In this document: positions 30,513 through 39,108 of the stretch, in pieces
Layout of the letters: each line of letters starts with the position of its first letter
Position numbering within the stretch: position 1 is the stretch's first letter
DNA from: Pelomicrobium methylotrophicum
GTDB lineage: Bacteria; Pseudomonadota; Gammaproteobacteria; Burkholderiales; UBA6910
Reading direction: 5' to 3'
DNA: 64,000 bases
Assembly (NCBI RefSeq): GCF_008014345.1
Contig: NZ_VPFL01000007.1
Coordinates: 62,001-126,000 of the forward strand
Notes under the pieces: model-generated
Seen by the model: only the letters and a program-made list of their open reading frames with translations
Databases searched by the model: none
What the model was told of the DNA's origin: nothing
Position numbers and translations under genes: made by a program

Positions 30513-31853
30513 TCAGTCTCGGAATCGTACGGTTACGCGGGCGCCGCCCAAGGGTGAGCGGTCGATGGCCACGGCCCCGTCGTAGGCACCGGCCACGTCG
30601 CGCACCACGGCCAGGCCGATCCCGTGGCCCGGCACGGTCTCGTCGGCCCGCACGCCGCGCTCAAGAAGCTGCTGGGCATGGCCCGGTGCGATTCCCGGAC
30701 CGTCATCCTCCACCGTGATGCGCAGCCCTTCCTCGTCCCTCGCAGCGGTGACGCGCACTTGCGACCGACACCACTTGTACGCGTTGTCGAGAAGGTTGCC
30801 GAGGACTTCCATGAGATCGTCTTCAGCGCCGCGGAATACCGGGGCGCCGTCCACTTCCACTGCGGCCAGAACGGGCTTGTCCCGCTGGACCTTGGCGAGG
30901 GTGGCAATGAGGCGCTCGGCGACGGGTCGTACTGCCACCGGTCCCGACAGGGTGACGGCGCGGCCCGCCGCCGCCCGCTGCAAGTGGTATTCCACCAGCC
31001 GCCCCATGCGGGCGAGCTGCTCGTCCAGGGCGGCACGGGAAGGGGAGGCAGCAGGAACGTTCTGGTCCACCATGCTTTGCAGCACCGCGAGCGGCGTCTT
31101 CAGGCTGTGGGCCAGATCGGCGAGGGCGTTGTTGAGTTTCTTCTGCTGGGCCCGCTCGTGGGTGAGGAGGGCGTTGACGTTTTCGGTGAGGAGCCGCAGC
31201 TCCTCCGGGTATTCCCCCTTGAGGCGCTCCTGGCGTCCGGCTTGGATCGCGGCCACCTCCGTGGCCACGCGCCGCAGGGGCTTCAGTCCCCAGCGCAGCA
31301 CCAGCCACAGCACCGCCAACAGGAGCACCGCCAGCACCGCGAGCCATCCAGCCAGCGCCGTGCGATAGCGGCGGATCTGCTGCAGATACTCGGTCAGGTC
31401 CTCGGCGACGCTGAAGGTGAGCTCGCGGGGGCTTGCTCCGGTGGCCCAGCGCACGCCCAGGCTTTCGACGAAATAATCCTTCCCGGTCGCGTCTGCCCGC
31501 CGCTCGAAACGTCGTTCACCGGGTTGGAGCGCGCCCCGGAAAGGGACGTTAAGGCCGACGGCGGAGGGAGAACGCCAAACGACAGCGCCCTCGGCGTCGG
31601 TTACTTGGGCGTAGAGCCCTGAGCCGGGAAGCCCGAGCCGCGGCTCGGGCAGCGGCTCGGGCAGCGTGAGCTGTCCCGCGGGGTCCTCCTCGGCCGCGCC
31701 GAGGAGGAGATAGACCTGGGCGAGGAGCCGCTCTCCGCGTGCCGACTCGGCGCTCTCCCGGAACGCTTGCTCCAGCGCGACGCTGGTGAGGACGACAAAC
31801 GCCCCCAGGACCAGCGCGGCGGACAGCGCCACGCGCCGGTGCAACGACATCAT
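30513..31853 (-). CDS. phoQ: PhoQ-like sensor histidine kinase
   Basis: A 446-residue sensor kinase with two membrane helices, a periplasmic sensor domain and HAMP. The H-box DLAHSLKTPLAVLQ has Ser-Leu-Lys in place of the usual Glu-Leu-Arg, a diagnostic of PhoQ-type kinases. N-box LGNLLDNAYKWC, G1 VEDDGPGI and G2 GHGIGLAVV are intact. Its ATG overlaps the regulator stop (ATGA). PhoQ proteins sense low divalent cations, antimicrobial peptides or acid; whether this one does is inferred from the family. Confidence 0.8.
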   Translation of the reverse strand: MMSLHRRVALSAALVLGAFVVLTSVALEQAFRESAESARGERLLAQVYLLLGAAEEDPAGQLTLPEPLPEPRLGLPGSGLYAQVTDAEGAVVWRSPSAVGLNVPFRGALQPGERRFERRADATGKDYFVESLGVRWATGASPRELTFSVAEDLTEYLQQIRRYRTALAGWLAVLAVLLLAVLWLVLRWGLKPLRRVATEVAAIQAGRQERLKGEYPEELRLLTENVNALLTHERAQQKKLNNALADLAHSLKTPLAVLQSMVDQNVPAASPSRAALDEQLARMGRLVEYHLQRAAAGRAVTLSGPVAVRPVAERLIATLAKVQRDKPVLAAVEVDGAPVFRGAEDDLMEVLGNLLDNAYKWCRSQVRVTAARDEEGLRITVEDDGPGIAPGHAQQLLERGVRADETVPGHGIGLAVVRDVAGAYDGAVAIDRSPLGGARVTVRFRD

Positions 31854-32533
31854 GAGGCGTTGCTTTCCAGAACGAAGCGGTAACCGCGGCCGCGCAGCGT
31901 CTCGATGGGGGCAAGTGCCCCATCTGGATCGAGCTTGCGCCGAAGCCGGCCCACCAGCACCTCGAGCACGTTGCTGTCCCGATCCTCCTCGTGGGGATAG
32001 AGGCGGTCGGCGAGCTCTGCTTTCGACACCACCTTGCCGCGGTGGGTCACGAGGTATTCGAGCAGCCGATACTCGTAGGGCGTGAGGTCTACTTCCGTAC
32101 CGTTCACGCTGACCTTCTGCGCGGCGAGGTCGACGCGAATGGGACCGCATTCGACGGTGTGCGAAGCCGTGCCGGCAGCGCGGCGGATCAGGGCCTTCAC
32201 CCGCGCCAGCAACTCCTCCATCTGGAACGGCTTCACGAGATAGTCGTCGGCGCCAGCCTCCAGGCCCTCCACTTTGTCCTGCCAGCGGCCCCGGGCGGTG
32301 AGCACCAGGATGGGAAGGAGCCGCCCGCCCGCCCGTAGCCGACGGATGATCTCCAGGCCTGGGGTTCCCGGCAGGCCCAGGTCCACGATGGCAGCGTCAT
32401 AGGGGTACTCGCTGGCGAGGTAGAGGCCTTCTGCGCCGTCACCGGTGCCGTCCGCTTGGTATCCTTCGCGGCTAAGGCGGTCGATCACATGGCGGCGCAG
32501 GTCCGCTTCGTCTTCGATGACCAGGACGCGCAC
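31850..32533 (-). CDS. phoP: PhoP-like response regulator
   Basis: A 227-residue OmpR-family regulator: receiver domain with IEDEADLRRH, phosphoacceptor Asp in AIVDLGLPGTPG and Lys in YLVKPFQM, then winged-helix domain ending RGRGYRFV. The LxxxGYQADGTGDGAEGL pattern is close to PhoP. It is coupled to the PhoQ-like kinase and preceded by a PepSY-protein gene. Confidence 0.82.
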   Translation of the reverse strand: MRVLVIEDEADLRRHVIDRLSREGYQADGTGDGAEGLYLASEYPYDAAIVDLGLPGTPGLEIIRRLRAGGRLLPILVLTARGRWQDKVEGLEAGADDYLVKPFQMEELLARVKALIRRAAGTASHTVECGPIRVDLAAQKVSVNGTEVDLTPYEYRLLEYLVTHRGKVVSKAELADRLYPHEEDRDSNVLEVLVGRLRRKLDPDGALAPIETLRGRGYRFVLESNAS

Positions 32534-32548
32534 GGTGGTGTAGGAGGG

Positions 32549-32911
32549 TTAACGTCTTCCGCGCCCGTGACCCGGGCCCACGTCGTAGTAACGGACTTCG
32601 CCCTCCGGCGTGAGGATTTTGACCCGGTAGCCCTCGCGATCGTCGCGGGCAGGCCGTTCCTCGACCGACAACACTCGCCCGCCGGTCTCGCGGCGGGCCC
32701 GCTCGGCCGCCTCGTCGCGCGGCGAGCGGGAGCCGCCCCGGTCGCGCTTTTCCACCCGGTAGAGGTCATCGGGCGCAACGTAACGTAGCTCATCGCGCCC
32801 ATGCCGGTCGTCACGCTCGTGGTCGGCCCGCGCCGGCATCACGGCGGTGAGCGCGGCCAGGGCGCTCCCGGCGAGCCAGACGGACACGGGCAACAGGCGC
32901 TTCGGTTTCAC
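32549..32911 (-). CDS. exported PepSY-domain protein
   Basis: A 120-residue protein. I place the start at a GTG giving VKPKRLLPVSVWLAG, a signal peptide ending near ARADH; an upstream frame has no family sequence. The mature part has AAERARRETGGRVLSVE and YRVKILTPEGEVRYYDV, the two halves of a PepSY repeat. PepSY genes often adjoin phoPQ-like systems and are thought to act as periplasmic inhibitors or modulators of the sensor. It is 15 bases upstream of the regulator. Confidence 0.75.
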   Translation of the reverse strand: MKPKRLLPVSVWLAGSALAALTAVMPARADHERDDRHGRDELRYVAPDDLYRVEKRDRGGSRSPRDEAAERARRETGGRVLSVEERPARDDREGYRVKILTPEGEVRYYDVGPGHGRGRR

Positions 32912-33022
32912 GGCATGAATTCCCAACGGCGTACAAGGCCGCGCTTCCGCGAGGCGAACTTTAGCAGAAAGGCGGCCGGCTGGGCGCTTCCTGCGCCCGG
33001 GGCCGGTCGTTCTCATGCATCG

Positions 33023-33541
33023 TTATTCGGCAGGCTCCACGGAAACCCGCACCCGCATCCGGGGACCGGGATCGTACGGCAGCACCGTGGTATACGTGCG
33101 GCCCCCGTACTGGTACGTCACCTCATAGCTCGCGATGCGGTTTTCCCAGCGGTCCACCATCCGACAGCGCTGCACGTCGTGGGGCGGCTCGTAAGCGTAA
33201 GCCGGGTTGCGCGAGAGTTCCGCGCCGACGATGGTGCCCGCCACGGCCCCTGCGCCGATCGCCACCTGCTTGCCGCTGCCTTTGCCGACGGTGGAGCCCA
33301 GGAGGCCGCCCGCGATGCCGCCGATGATGGGGCCGAGGTAGTTGTCGGGCCCGCGGCTTTCGCGGTAGCCGCCCGGCACGCGCTCGGTCCAGCACTCCTC
33401 CCGCGGGACGTTCACGCGCTCGTAGCGGGGCGTGACGCTTTTCACTTTGGCATAATCATAGTCCTGGTACGCTTCATACGACCAGGCCGGGGCCGATGCC
33501 GCGGCGAGCATCGTGGCGAAAGCGATTTTTTTCCTCAACAT
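33023..33541 (-). CDS. exported glycine-zipper protein (17 kDa antigen/UmoD-like)
   Basis: A 172-residue protein with a signal peptide (to about SAPAWS) and a central glycine zipper, GPIIGGIAGGLLGSTVGKGSG, followed by VAIGAGAVAGTIVGAE. A Cys-containing C-terminal half is typical of the envelope-associated 17 kDa antigen-like family. It uses an aaaggagg ribosome site nearly identical to that of the next gene downstream on the right. Precise function is unknown. Confidence 0.75.
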   Translation of the reverse strand: MLRKKIAFATMLAAASAPAWSYEAYQDYDYAKVKSVTPRYERVNVPREECWTERVPGGYRESRGPDNYLGPIIGGIAGGLLGSTVGKGSGKQVAIGAGAVAGTIVGAELSRNPAYAYEPPHDVQRCRMVDRWENRIASYEVTYQYGGRTYTTVLPYDPGPRMRVRVSVEPAE

Positions 33542-33570
33542 GGCGAACCTCCTTTCCTGTTCTCCGGGGG

Positions 33571-33891
33571 CTAGAAGCTGCCGCGCCAGATGATGGTGAA
33601 ATCACCGCCATGCCGGTCGTGGTACCGCGGATAGTCATAGTAGTGGTACTCCTTGTACGACCGGTAGATCACGCTCGGCGGCGCGTAGGGGTGGTAGTGG
33701 TAATACCGGTGGCCGGGCGGTACCCATCCATAAGGGGGATGATGATGCTTCCTGTGGTGCTTGTGGTCGTAGGCATGAACGGCGTGCCCCTCATCCCCGT
33801 CGTCGCCGGCTTGGGCCGCCGCCGGCAAACCCAGCCCGGCGGCCAGCGCCAGCGCCGAACTTAGCAGCGTGAACTTGCGAATGCCTTGCAT
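33571..33891 (-). CDS. exported histidine/tyrosine-rich protein
   Basis: A 106-residue protein starting MQGIRKFTLLSS with a signal peptide to about AAAQAG. The mature part is rich in His, Tyr and Pro, for example HKHHRKHHHPPYGWVPPGHR and YYHYHPYAPP, with an ending GGDFTIIWRGSF. Such low-complexity exported proteins often bind metals or associate with the envelope, but I recognise no family. An aaaggaggtt ribosome site precedes the ATG. Confidence 0.65.
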   Translation of the reverse strand: MQGIRKFTLLSSALALAAGLGLPAAAQAGDDGDEGHAVHAYDHKHHRKHHHPPYGWVPPGHRYYHYHPYAPPSVIYRSYKEYHYYDYPRYHDRHGGDFTIIWRGSF

Positions 33892-34252
33892 CTTGAACCT
33901 CCTTTCCTGGCGTCCACGATTTCCCGCTTCTTCGTGGAGACAGCCTACGCCCGGGATCCTGAACGACCGCTGAATGGCGCGGAAAGGGGATGAAAAAGAT
34001 GCACGAGCGCAAAACGGGCACCCCTGGGTTGACCCTGGACCGGGCTCCAGGGTATAGCCTTCAAGCACCGTTTTTCGGCGGCGAAGGCCCCCGGGTGTCT
34101 TTCCGGAACAGGGGGAGCCGGCAAGTTCCGGCAGAACGGAAGGGTTCAGGTCGCCGGCGTTCAAGGGGCCGCGCCAATTTTCCCGTTCAAGGCTGGGCTT
34201 TCAATTGCCGCCGCGTCGCGGCAGCCGGCCCGGGGACGAAATGGGGGGCGAG
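33892..34252. other. non-coding gap with a metal-regulator promoter
   Basis: This 361-base gap separates the divergent His/Tyr-rich gene and the HMA-protein gene. Apart from the ZntR/PbrR-style promoter annotated separately, it holds about 190 bases of leader before the HMA gene with no convincing reading frame or RNA family that I recognise. Confidence 0.4.
34029..34058 (+). promoter_or_regulatory. ZntR/PbrR-style MerR-family promoter upstream of the HMA protein
   Basis: A -35 TTGACC is followed by a near-perfect dyad CCCTGGA-N5-TCCAGGG within an overlong spacer, then TATAGCCT. Read as TTGACC and TAGCCT the spacer is 20 bp, as in E. coli PzntA (TTGACT/TATCCT around a CTGGAG...CTCCAG dyad). 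MerR-family activators untwist such overlong spacers when metal binds. The second site at 34691 has the same layout. Confidence 0.7.
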
Positions 34253-34561
34253 ATGCAGAGGCTTCGAGCGTTGGTCTTCGTGGGGATGATGCTTCTTGCG
34301 CCGCTCGCGGTTTGGGGCGCGCCCCACAAGGTGGTCGAGATCGAGGTGCAGGGCATGGCCTGCCAGTTTTGCGTTTACCGGGTGAAGAAGAGTCTCAGCC
34401 AGGCCCCTGGCGTGACCCAGGTCGAGGTCAGCCTCGAAGCCCAAAAAGCGCGCATCGCCCTCAAGCCGGGGCGCGAGCCGGACTTGGCGCTGTACGAGAA
34501 GTTGATCCGGGACGCTGGTTTTTCTCCTGGGCGTGCCCAGGTCTTTACCGAAGGGAAATAA
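34253..34561 (+). CDS. exported HMA-domain metal-binding protein (MerP-like fold)
   Basis: A 102-residue protein with a signal peptide (MQRLRALVFVGMMLLAPLAV, cleaved near WGAP) and one heavy-metal-associated domain with GMACQFC, the MxCxxC soft-metal site. Family role is binding and passing Cu(I), Hg(II), Zn(II) or Pb(II) in the periplasm. It resembles MerP in size, but no merT or merA is nearby. The start was chosen for the signal peptide and ggggggcgag ribosome site. It is preceded by a MerR-type promoter. Confidence 0.8.
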   Translation: MQRLRALVFVGMMLLAPLAVWGAPHKVVEIEVQGMACQFCVYRVKKSLSQAPGVTQVEVSLEAQKARIALKPGREPDLALYEKLIRDAGFSPGRAQVFTEGK

Positions 34562-34690
34562 GGATCAGCGCCGGGCCGAAGCCCATATCACATTCCCTTC
34601 TCCCAGGGGGCACCTCTTCGGGGAAGAGGACGGTTTCCGTCGCCGCGTGATCTCGAAGTCCGATTCCCAAAGGGGGGGCCGACAAGCTCC

Positions 34691-34722
34691 TTGACCTTGG
34701 GGTTAACTCCAGGGTTTATGCT
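34691..34722 (+). promoter_or_regulatory. ZntR/PbrR-style MerR-family promoter upstream of the P1B ATPase
   Basis: TTGACC (-35) and TATGCT (-10) are separated by 20 bp containing the dyad CCTTGGGGTTAACTCCAGGG. Layout and base content match the site at 34029 and the classical zntA/pbr promoters. A MerR-family regulator is encoded further down the same gene string. The flanking 217-base gap otherwise lacks a recognised gene except a short upstream reading frame. Confidence 0.78.
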
Positions 34723-34728
34723 TTGTTC

Positions 34729-34782
34729 ATGTTCATGCCCTGGAGGCGAGCGGCGGCCGCGCGGGCCACGCTCAGCCCATGA
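34729..34782 (+). CDS. putative 17-residue leader peptide overlapping the ATPase start
   Basis: A short frame, [17 protein letters not shown], starts seven bases after the -10 hexamer, so its ATG could be at or next to the transcript start (leaderless). Its TGA overlaps the ATPase ATG (ATGA). The ATPase has no visible Shine-Dalgarno, so translation could depend on coupling from this leader. Alternatively it is a chance frame. Confidence 0.35.
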   Translation: MFMPWRRAAAARATLSP

Positions 34783-37241
34783 ATTCCCACCTCTTTATGA
34801 ACGGCGATGCGGCGCGGGGCACTGCTGACGCCGCGGGATGCGCCAAGCTCCAGCTCAGCATTGGCGGCATGGCCTGCTCGTTCTGCGTGACGAGCATCCA
34901 CAAAGCCCTGCAGCGCATTCCGGGGGTGCGCAGCGTGAACGTGAACCTGGCCCATGAAGAGGCGCTGATCGAGTTCGATCCACGCCAGGTGACGCCCGCG
35001 CAGCTCGAGCAGGGCTTGATTGAGCTCGGCTACGCGGTGCGCAGTCCCGACCGGCTGCGGGCCTACGAAGAGGAAGAGACTGAGCTGCGGCGGCGGCGCG
35101 ACGAGCTGCGCTGGGCGGCAGGTTTCTGCCTCGTGTCCATCGCTGCGATGGGGTTCATGTGGCTTGAGCTGCTGCCACCTCAAGGGATGGCGGCTCTGTA
35201 CTGGCTCATGCCGTTCCTGGCGCTTTCGGTGGTTTTCGGCCCAGGCTGGCATGTCTTGGGGATGGCTTGGGCGAGCTTGCGCCGGGGGATTTTGAATCAG
35301 CATGTGCTCATGGAGTTCGGCGCCTTCGCGGGGCTCTTCGGGGGGTTCCTGGGCTACGTCGATCCTGCATTTCCCGCGCCTGACTTTTTCGGAGTGACAG
35401 TCTTCGTCACGACCTACCATCTGCTGTCCGGATATGTCTCGGCCTTGGTGCGCGCTCGCGCTTCCCAGGCGGTGCGCAAACTGCTGGCACTCGTCCCGCC
35501 GACGGCGCGGGTGGTGCGCAATGGGCGCGAGCAGGAAATCCCGCTCGACCAAGTGAAACCTGGTGACTGCGTGCGGGTGCGGCCGGGGGAATCGGTTCCC
35601 GTCGATGGGGAGGTGGTCGAGGGCGTTTCCGGCGTGGACGAGAGCCTGGTGACGGGCGAGCCCATTCCGGTGGAAAAGGCCCCGGGCGACCAAGTCATCG
35701 GCGGCTCGGTCAACCAGCTCGGCACGCTGCTCGTCCGCGTGACACGGGTCGGCGAGCAGAGTTTCCTGAACCAGGTCGCACGGCAGGTCGAGGAGGCGCG
35801 GGCCTTGAAGCCCGGCATACTCGCGCTCGTGGATCGCATTCTTCAGGTCTACGTGCCTGCAGTGCTCGCTTTTGCGGCTGCGGCGGTTGCGGCGTGGACC
35901 GCAGGGGCGTGGTTGTTCGCCGGGGAGGCAGACTGGACCCGAGCGGTTTTCGCCGCGCTCGCGGTGCTTGTCATGGGCTACCCCTGTGCGCTGGGCATGG
36001 CCACGCCGCTCGCCATGATCCGCGGCGGTGGGATGGCCGCTGAGCGGGGCATTCTCATGCGTTCGGCGGAGGCGTTTCAGGTGCTCAAGGATGTCGGCAA
36101 GGTGGTGTTCGACAAGACCGGCACCCTGACCGTCGGTCAGCCAGCAGTGGTGGAGGTGGTCACACCGAGCGGCTGGGAGGCGGGCGAGGCGCTGCGGCTT
36201 GCGGCGGCCGTGGAAGAAGCGTCCGAGCACCCCTTGGCCCGGGCAGTCGGCGCCGCAGCCGAAAAACTGAAGGTGCCGAGGGCCGAGGCATTCCAGACGA
36301 CTCCCGGCAAAGGGGTCGTCGCCCGGGTCGAAGGGCGCCGTGTCGCCGTCGGAAGCCCCACCTTCGCGGTGGAACAGGGCGCCGATCTTGCTCCCGTGGG
36401 GGGGCAACTGGAGCGGATGCAGGCCGAGGGCCAGACGGTCATCGTGGTCGTGGTGGAGGGCAGGCTCGCCGCTTTGATCGCCATTGCCGATTCGCTCAAG
36501 CCCGACGCGGAAGAGGCCGTCGCGCGCCTGAAGGACGCTGGCCTGCGGCCCGTCATGCTCACCGGCGACAACGCACGCACTGCTCGCGCCGTCGCGCGGA
36601 GCCTCGGCATCGCCGAATATCATGCCGAGGTGCTCCCCCAGGAGAAGGCGCAGGTGATTCGCGAACTACAGGGCAAAGGTTTTCGCGTCGCCATGGTGGG
36701 CGACGGGATCAACGATGCGCCCGCCCTCATGCAAGCCGACGTGGGCATCGCCATCGGCGCCGGCACCGACATCGCCATCGAGTCCGCCGACGTGGTGCTG
36801 GTGGGCGGGCGCTTGACCGCTGTGGTGGAGGCTTTCCACATCGGAAAAAGCTCTTATCGTAAGACGGTGCAGAACCTGGCGCTGGCCTTCTCGTTCAACG
36901 GCGTTGGCGTGCCTTTGGCTACGACGGGTTGGGTACATCCGGCGTGGGCGATGGTCGCCATGGCCGCCAGCGTTACGGCAGTGCTCGCCAACTCTTTCGC
37001 CGGGAGGCTGTTGCCCAAGAGGCGTGCGAAACGGCGCGCCGAGGCGAGTTTCACCGTGGCCAACCTGCACTGCGAGCACTGCGTGGAGGCCATTCGAGAA
37101 GCGCTGCTTGAGCTGGACGGCGTCGAAGAGGTTGCCGGCGATCCTGCCGCCAAGAGGATCACGGTGATCTACCGCGCCGAGGCGATCGGACCAGAGGGCA
37201 TACGCCGGGCTATCCTGGCCCGAGGCTATGAGGCCGCTTGA
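34779..37241 (+). CDS. P1B-type heavy-metal ATPase with YPC motif and terminal HMA domains
   Basis: An 820-residue metal exporter. It has an N-terminal HMA domain (GMACSFC), eight expected helices, actuator TGEPIPVEK, phosphorylation site D445 in [10 protein letters not shown], the HP motif (EHPLARAVG) and [10 protein letters not shown], and a second HMA domain at the C-terminus (NLHCEHC). The membrane site is Y401-P402-C403 in [11 protein letters not shown] instead of CPC. Helices 7 and 8 carry [11 protein letters not shown] and [13 protein letters not shown] rather than the YN and MxxSS signatures of Cu(I) pumps. Metal specificity is therefore open; the ZntR/PbrR-like promoter suggests Zn, Cd, Pb or Hg. 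It heads a long same-strand gene string. Confidence 0.88.
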   Translation: MNSHLFMNGDAARGTADAAGCAKLQLSIGGMACSFCVTSIHKALQRIPGVRSVNVNLAHEEALIEFDPRQVTPAQLEQGLIELGYAVRSPDRLRAYEEEETELRRRRDELRWAAGFCLVSIAAMGFMWLELLPPQGMAALYWLMPFLALSVVFGPGWHVLGMAWASLRRGILNQHVLMEFGAFAGLFGGFLGYVDPAFPAPDFFGVTVFVTTYHLLSGYVSALVRARASQAVRKLLALVPPTARVVRNGREQEIPLDQVKPGDCVRVRPGESVPVDGEVVEGVSGVDESLVTGEPIPVEKAPGDQVIGGSVNQLGTLLVRVTRVGEQSFLNQVARQVEEARALKPGILALVDRILQVYVPAVLAFAAAAVAAWTAGAWLFAGEADWTRAVFAALAVLVMGYPCALGMATPLAMIRGGGMAAERGILMRSAEAFQVLKDVGKVVFDKTGTLTVGQPAVVEVVTPSGWEAGEALRLAAAVEEASEHPLARAVGAAAEKLKVPRAEAFQTTPGKGVVARVEGRRVAVGSPTFAVEQGADLAPVGGQLERMQAEGQTVIVVVVEGRLAALIAIADSLKPDAEEAVARLKDAGLRPVMLTGDNARTARAVARSLGIAEYHAEVLPQEKAQVIRELQGKGFRVAMVGDGINDAPALMQADVGIAIGAGTDIAIESADVVLVGGRLTAVVEAFHIGKSSYRKTVQNLALAFSFNGVGVPLATTGWVHPAWAMVAMAASVTAVLANSFAGRLLPKRRAKRRAEASFTVANLHCEHCVEAIREALLELDGVEEVAGDPAAKRITVIYRAEAIGPEGIRRAILARGYEAA

Positions 37242-37298
37242 ACGTAAGGAATTCCAAGGATTGAAAGCTCAGGATTTTCTGGAGCGGAGGACTGAACG

Positions 37299-37805
37299 AT
37301 GGCGCGCAACCTGATGGTCACTGCGCTGGTCGCCGTGCTCGTTGCCGGCTTTGTCCTGGCAGCGCGCTTCTACACGGGCACCGTCGTGCCTCCTGTGGAT
37401 GGCTACCTGGAAGGCAAACGCATCCGCTTCATCCATACCGAAGCCTCCGACCCCGGCGTGGCGGCATTGCTTACGCGGATGAAGGGCTCGCCGGTCATCG
37501 TCGTTCCTTCTTTGGCGAAAGCACCCGAGGAGATGCTGGCCAATGTCTACGTGTTCAAAAACGGCGTTCCCGGCGGCGGGCCCTTCAAGTTCCAGCCCGA
37601 TGTGTTCGACAATCCCCCCAACGGGAGCGGCTACAGCCCGCTGCGCGCGCTTAACCTCGTCACCTGGAAGGATGAGACAAGGGCGCGGGAGCTCAAAACT
37701 GCAAAGGAGGTGCAGGAAGCTGCGACCAAGGGCGAGATCGCGATCGAGCGACCGGGGGTGGTGATCAATATGCCGTTCCTCACCTGGCTGGGTGGGCGGC
37801 GGTGA
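37299..37805 (+). CDS. membrane-anchored or exported DUF7482-like protein
   Basis: A 168-residue protein with one N-terminal hydrophobic helix (LMVTALVAVLVAGFVLAA) and an extracytoplasmic domain. Conserved-looking stretches are KRIRFIHTEASD, FDNPPNGSGYSPLRALNLVTW and IERPGVVINMPFLTW, which I associate with DUF7482-like proteins. Function is unknown. It follows the ATPase by 57 bases with its own ribosome site (ggagg) and precedes two ABC permeases, suggesting a periplasmic partner of the exporter. Confidence 0.6.
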   Translation: MARNLMVTALVAVLVAGFVLAARFYTGTVVPPVDGYLEGKRIRFIHTEASDPGVAALLTRMKGSPVIVVPSLAKAPEEMLANVYVFKNGVPGGGPFKFQPDVFDNPPNGSGYSPLRALNLVTWKDETRARELKTAKEVQEAATKGEIAIERPGVVINMPFLTWLGGRR

Positions 37806-37908
37806 GGGCAAATGGTTCCCGAATCCTCCCCGTTTTCTGGGATCAAGGCGCCCGGGACGGGAATGATGGCAGGCGGGACCGCCGAGGCTGTCTGGCGGAA
37901 TTGAGGCA

Positions 37909-39108
37909 ATGACGGGCGCGCTTGTTCGCGGCTTCCGGAACCCGTTTCGCCACCGGGCACGGGCAGCGGTGGTCGTTGCTTTGCTGTCCTTCGTCATCGG
38001 CTTGCTCGCCCTGATGATGCAGGCGAGCTTCGTGGCCCACCAGACCGTCGCGGAGATGGCAGGACGGGTGCGCACCCTCATCGAGCTCAGGGAGGCGGGT
38101 GCCTTCGGCACGGGGGGGTTCGGCAAAGACAAGCCGCTCGGGGAAGAGGATTTTACTGTCGACACCCTTGAGAAGGTGCTGCGCATCCCCCAGGCGCGGC
38201 ATCTGGCCCGGGTGGATGAATACGTGTACCACCCGCAAATCGATCCTTCGAAAAAGAACGCCTATGCCATGGTGATCGGGCTCAAGCCAGGCGCGGCGCT
38301 ACGAGCGATCGGCGAGATCGATTACGAGAACGCGCGCATCGTTGCCGGACGCACCTTCAAGCCCGAGGATGCCCAGGCGCGGGTGGCGGTGGTAGGGCGA
38401 CTCTATGCTCGTCAGCGTCTGGGCGTGGACGAGCCCTCGAATTTTGTCCTCGCCAGCCGCCCGCTCGTGCTCGGTGGGCAGCCGTTCCAGGTGATCGGGG
38501 TCTACGCGACGGGGAACGACTTTGGCGACAACCACGTGTTCATCCCCCTCGAAACCTTCCGCGCAGTCTTCAATCCGGGCCGAAAGCTCTCCAAGATCTT
38601 TGTCACCGTGGACTCGGTCGCCCACGTGGAGCGCGTGGTCGAGGAGCTGAAGCGCCTGCTGCCGGAGGCGGATGTGGTAACCACGCCGGAGGCGGTGTCC
38701 ACAGCCCGCACTACGCTGGGCGGCCTGGCAGCGGCAAGTACCTACGGCGCCGTGCTGCTGCTGGTGACGGGCGCGGTCCTCGTCATCTCGGTGATGGTGT
38801 TGAGCTTGCGTGAGCGTATCCAGGAAATCGGCACCCTTAAGGCCATCGGTGCCTCCAACGGGGAGATCGTGCTGCAGTTTGTGGCCGAGGCGGCAGCCGT
38901 CAGCGGGCTGGGCGGGCTGGGTGCGCTGCTTGCCACACCCCCTCTAGCGCGGCTCCTGCAGCGTGTCATCGACCTGCCGGTCGCTTTTGACGGGCAGGTG
39001 GTCGTTTTCGTGCTGGCTGGCGCCATCGGTTTCGCGGTCCTTGGCAGCCTTTACCCGGTGATCAAGGCGATCGGCTTGAGCCCGGTAGAAGCGATGCGGG
39101 GCACCTGA
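37909..39108 (+). CDS. FtsX/MacB-family ABC transporter permease (first)
   Basis: A 399-residue permease: an N-terminal helix, a large periplasmic MacB-type domain, then three C-terminal helices with RERIQEIGTLKAIGASNGEI, the FtsX-family coupling segment, and the terminal LSPVEAMRG. The family works as mechanotransmission or extraction transporters rather than classical importers. The stop overlaps the start of the second permease (TGATG), so both form one complex. Confidence 0.85.
   Translation: MTGALVRGFRNPFRHRARAAVVVALLSFVIGLLALMMQASFVAHQTVAEMAGRVRTLIELREAGAFGTGGFGKDKPLGEEDFTVDTLEKVLRIPQARHLARVDEYVYHPQIDPSKKNAYAMVIGLKPGAALRAIGEIDYENARIVAGRTFKPEDAQARVAVVGRLYARQRLGVDEPSNFVLASRPLVLGGQPFQVIGVYATGNDFGDNHVFIPLETFRAVFNPGRKLSKIFVTVDSVAHVERVVEELKRLLPEADVVTTPEAVSTARTTLGGLAAASTYGAVLLLVTGAVLVISVMVLSLRERIQEIGTLKAIGASNGEIVLQFVAEAAAVSGLGGLGALLATPPLARLLQRVIDLPVAFDGQVVVFVLAGAIGFAVLGSLYPVIKAIGLSPVEAMRGT

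Noticed and set aside
34716-36623. Long minus-strand frame of about 630 codons
   Set aside because: Antisense shadow of the YPC ATPase; composition is Arg/His/Pro rich with no domain.
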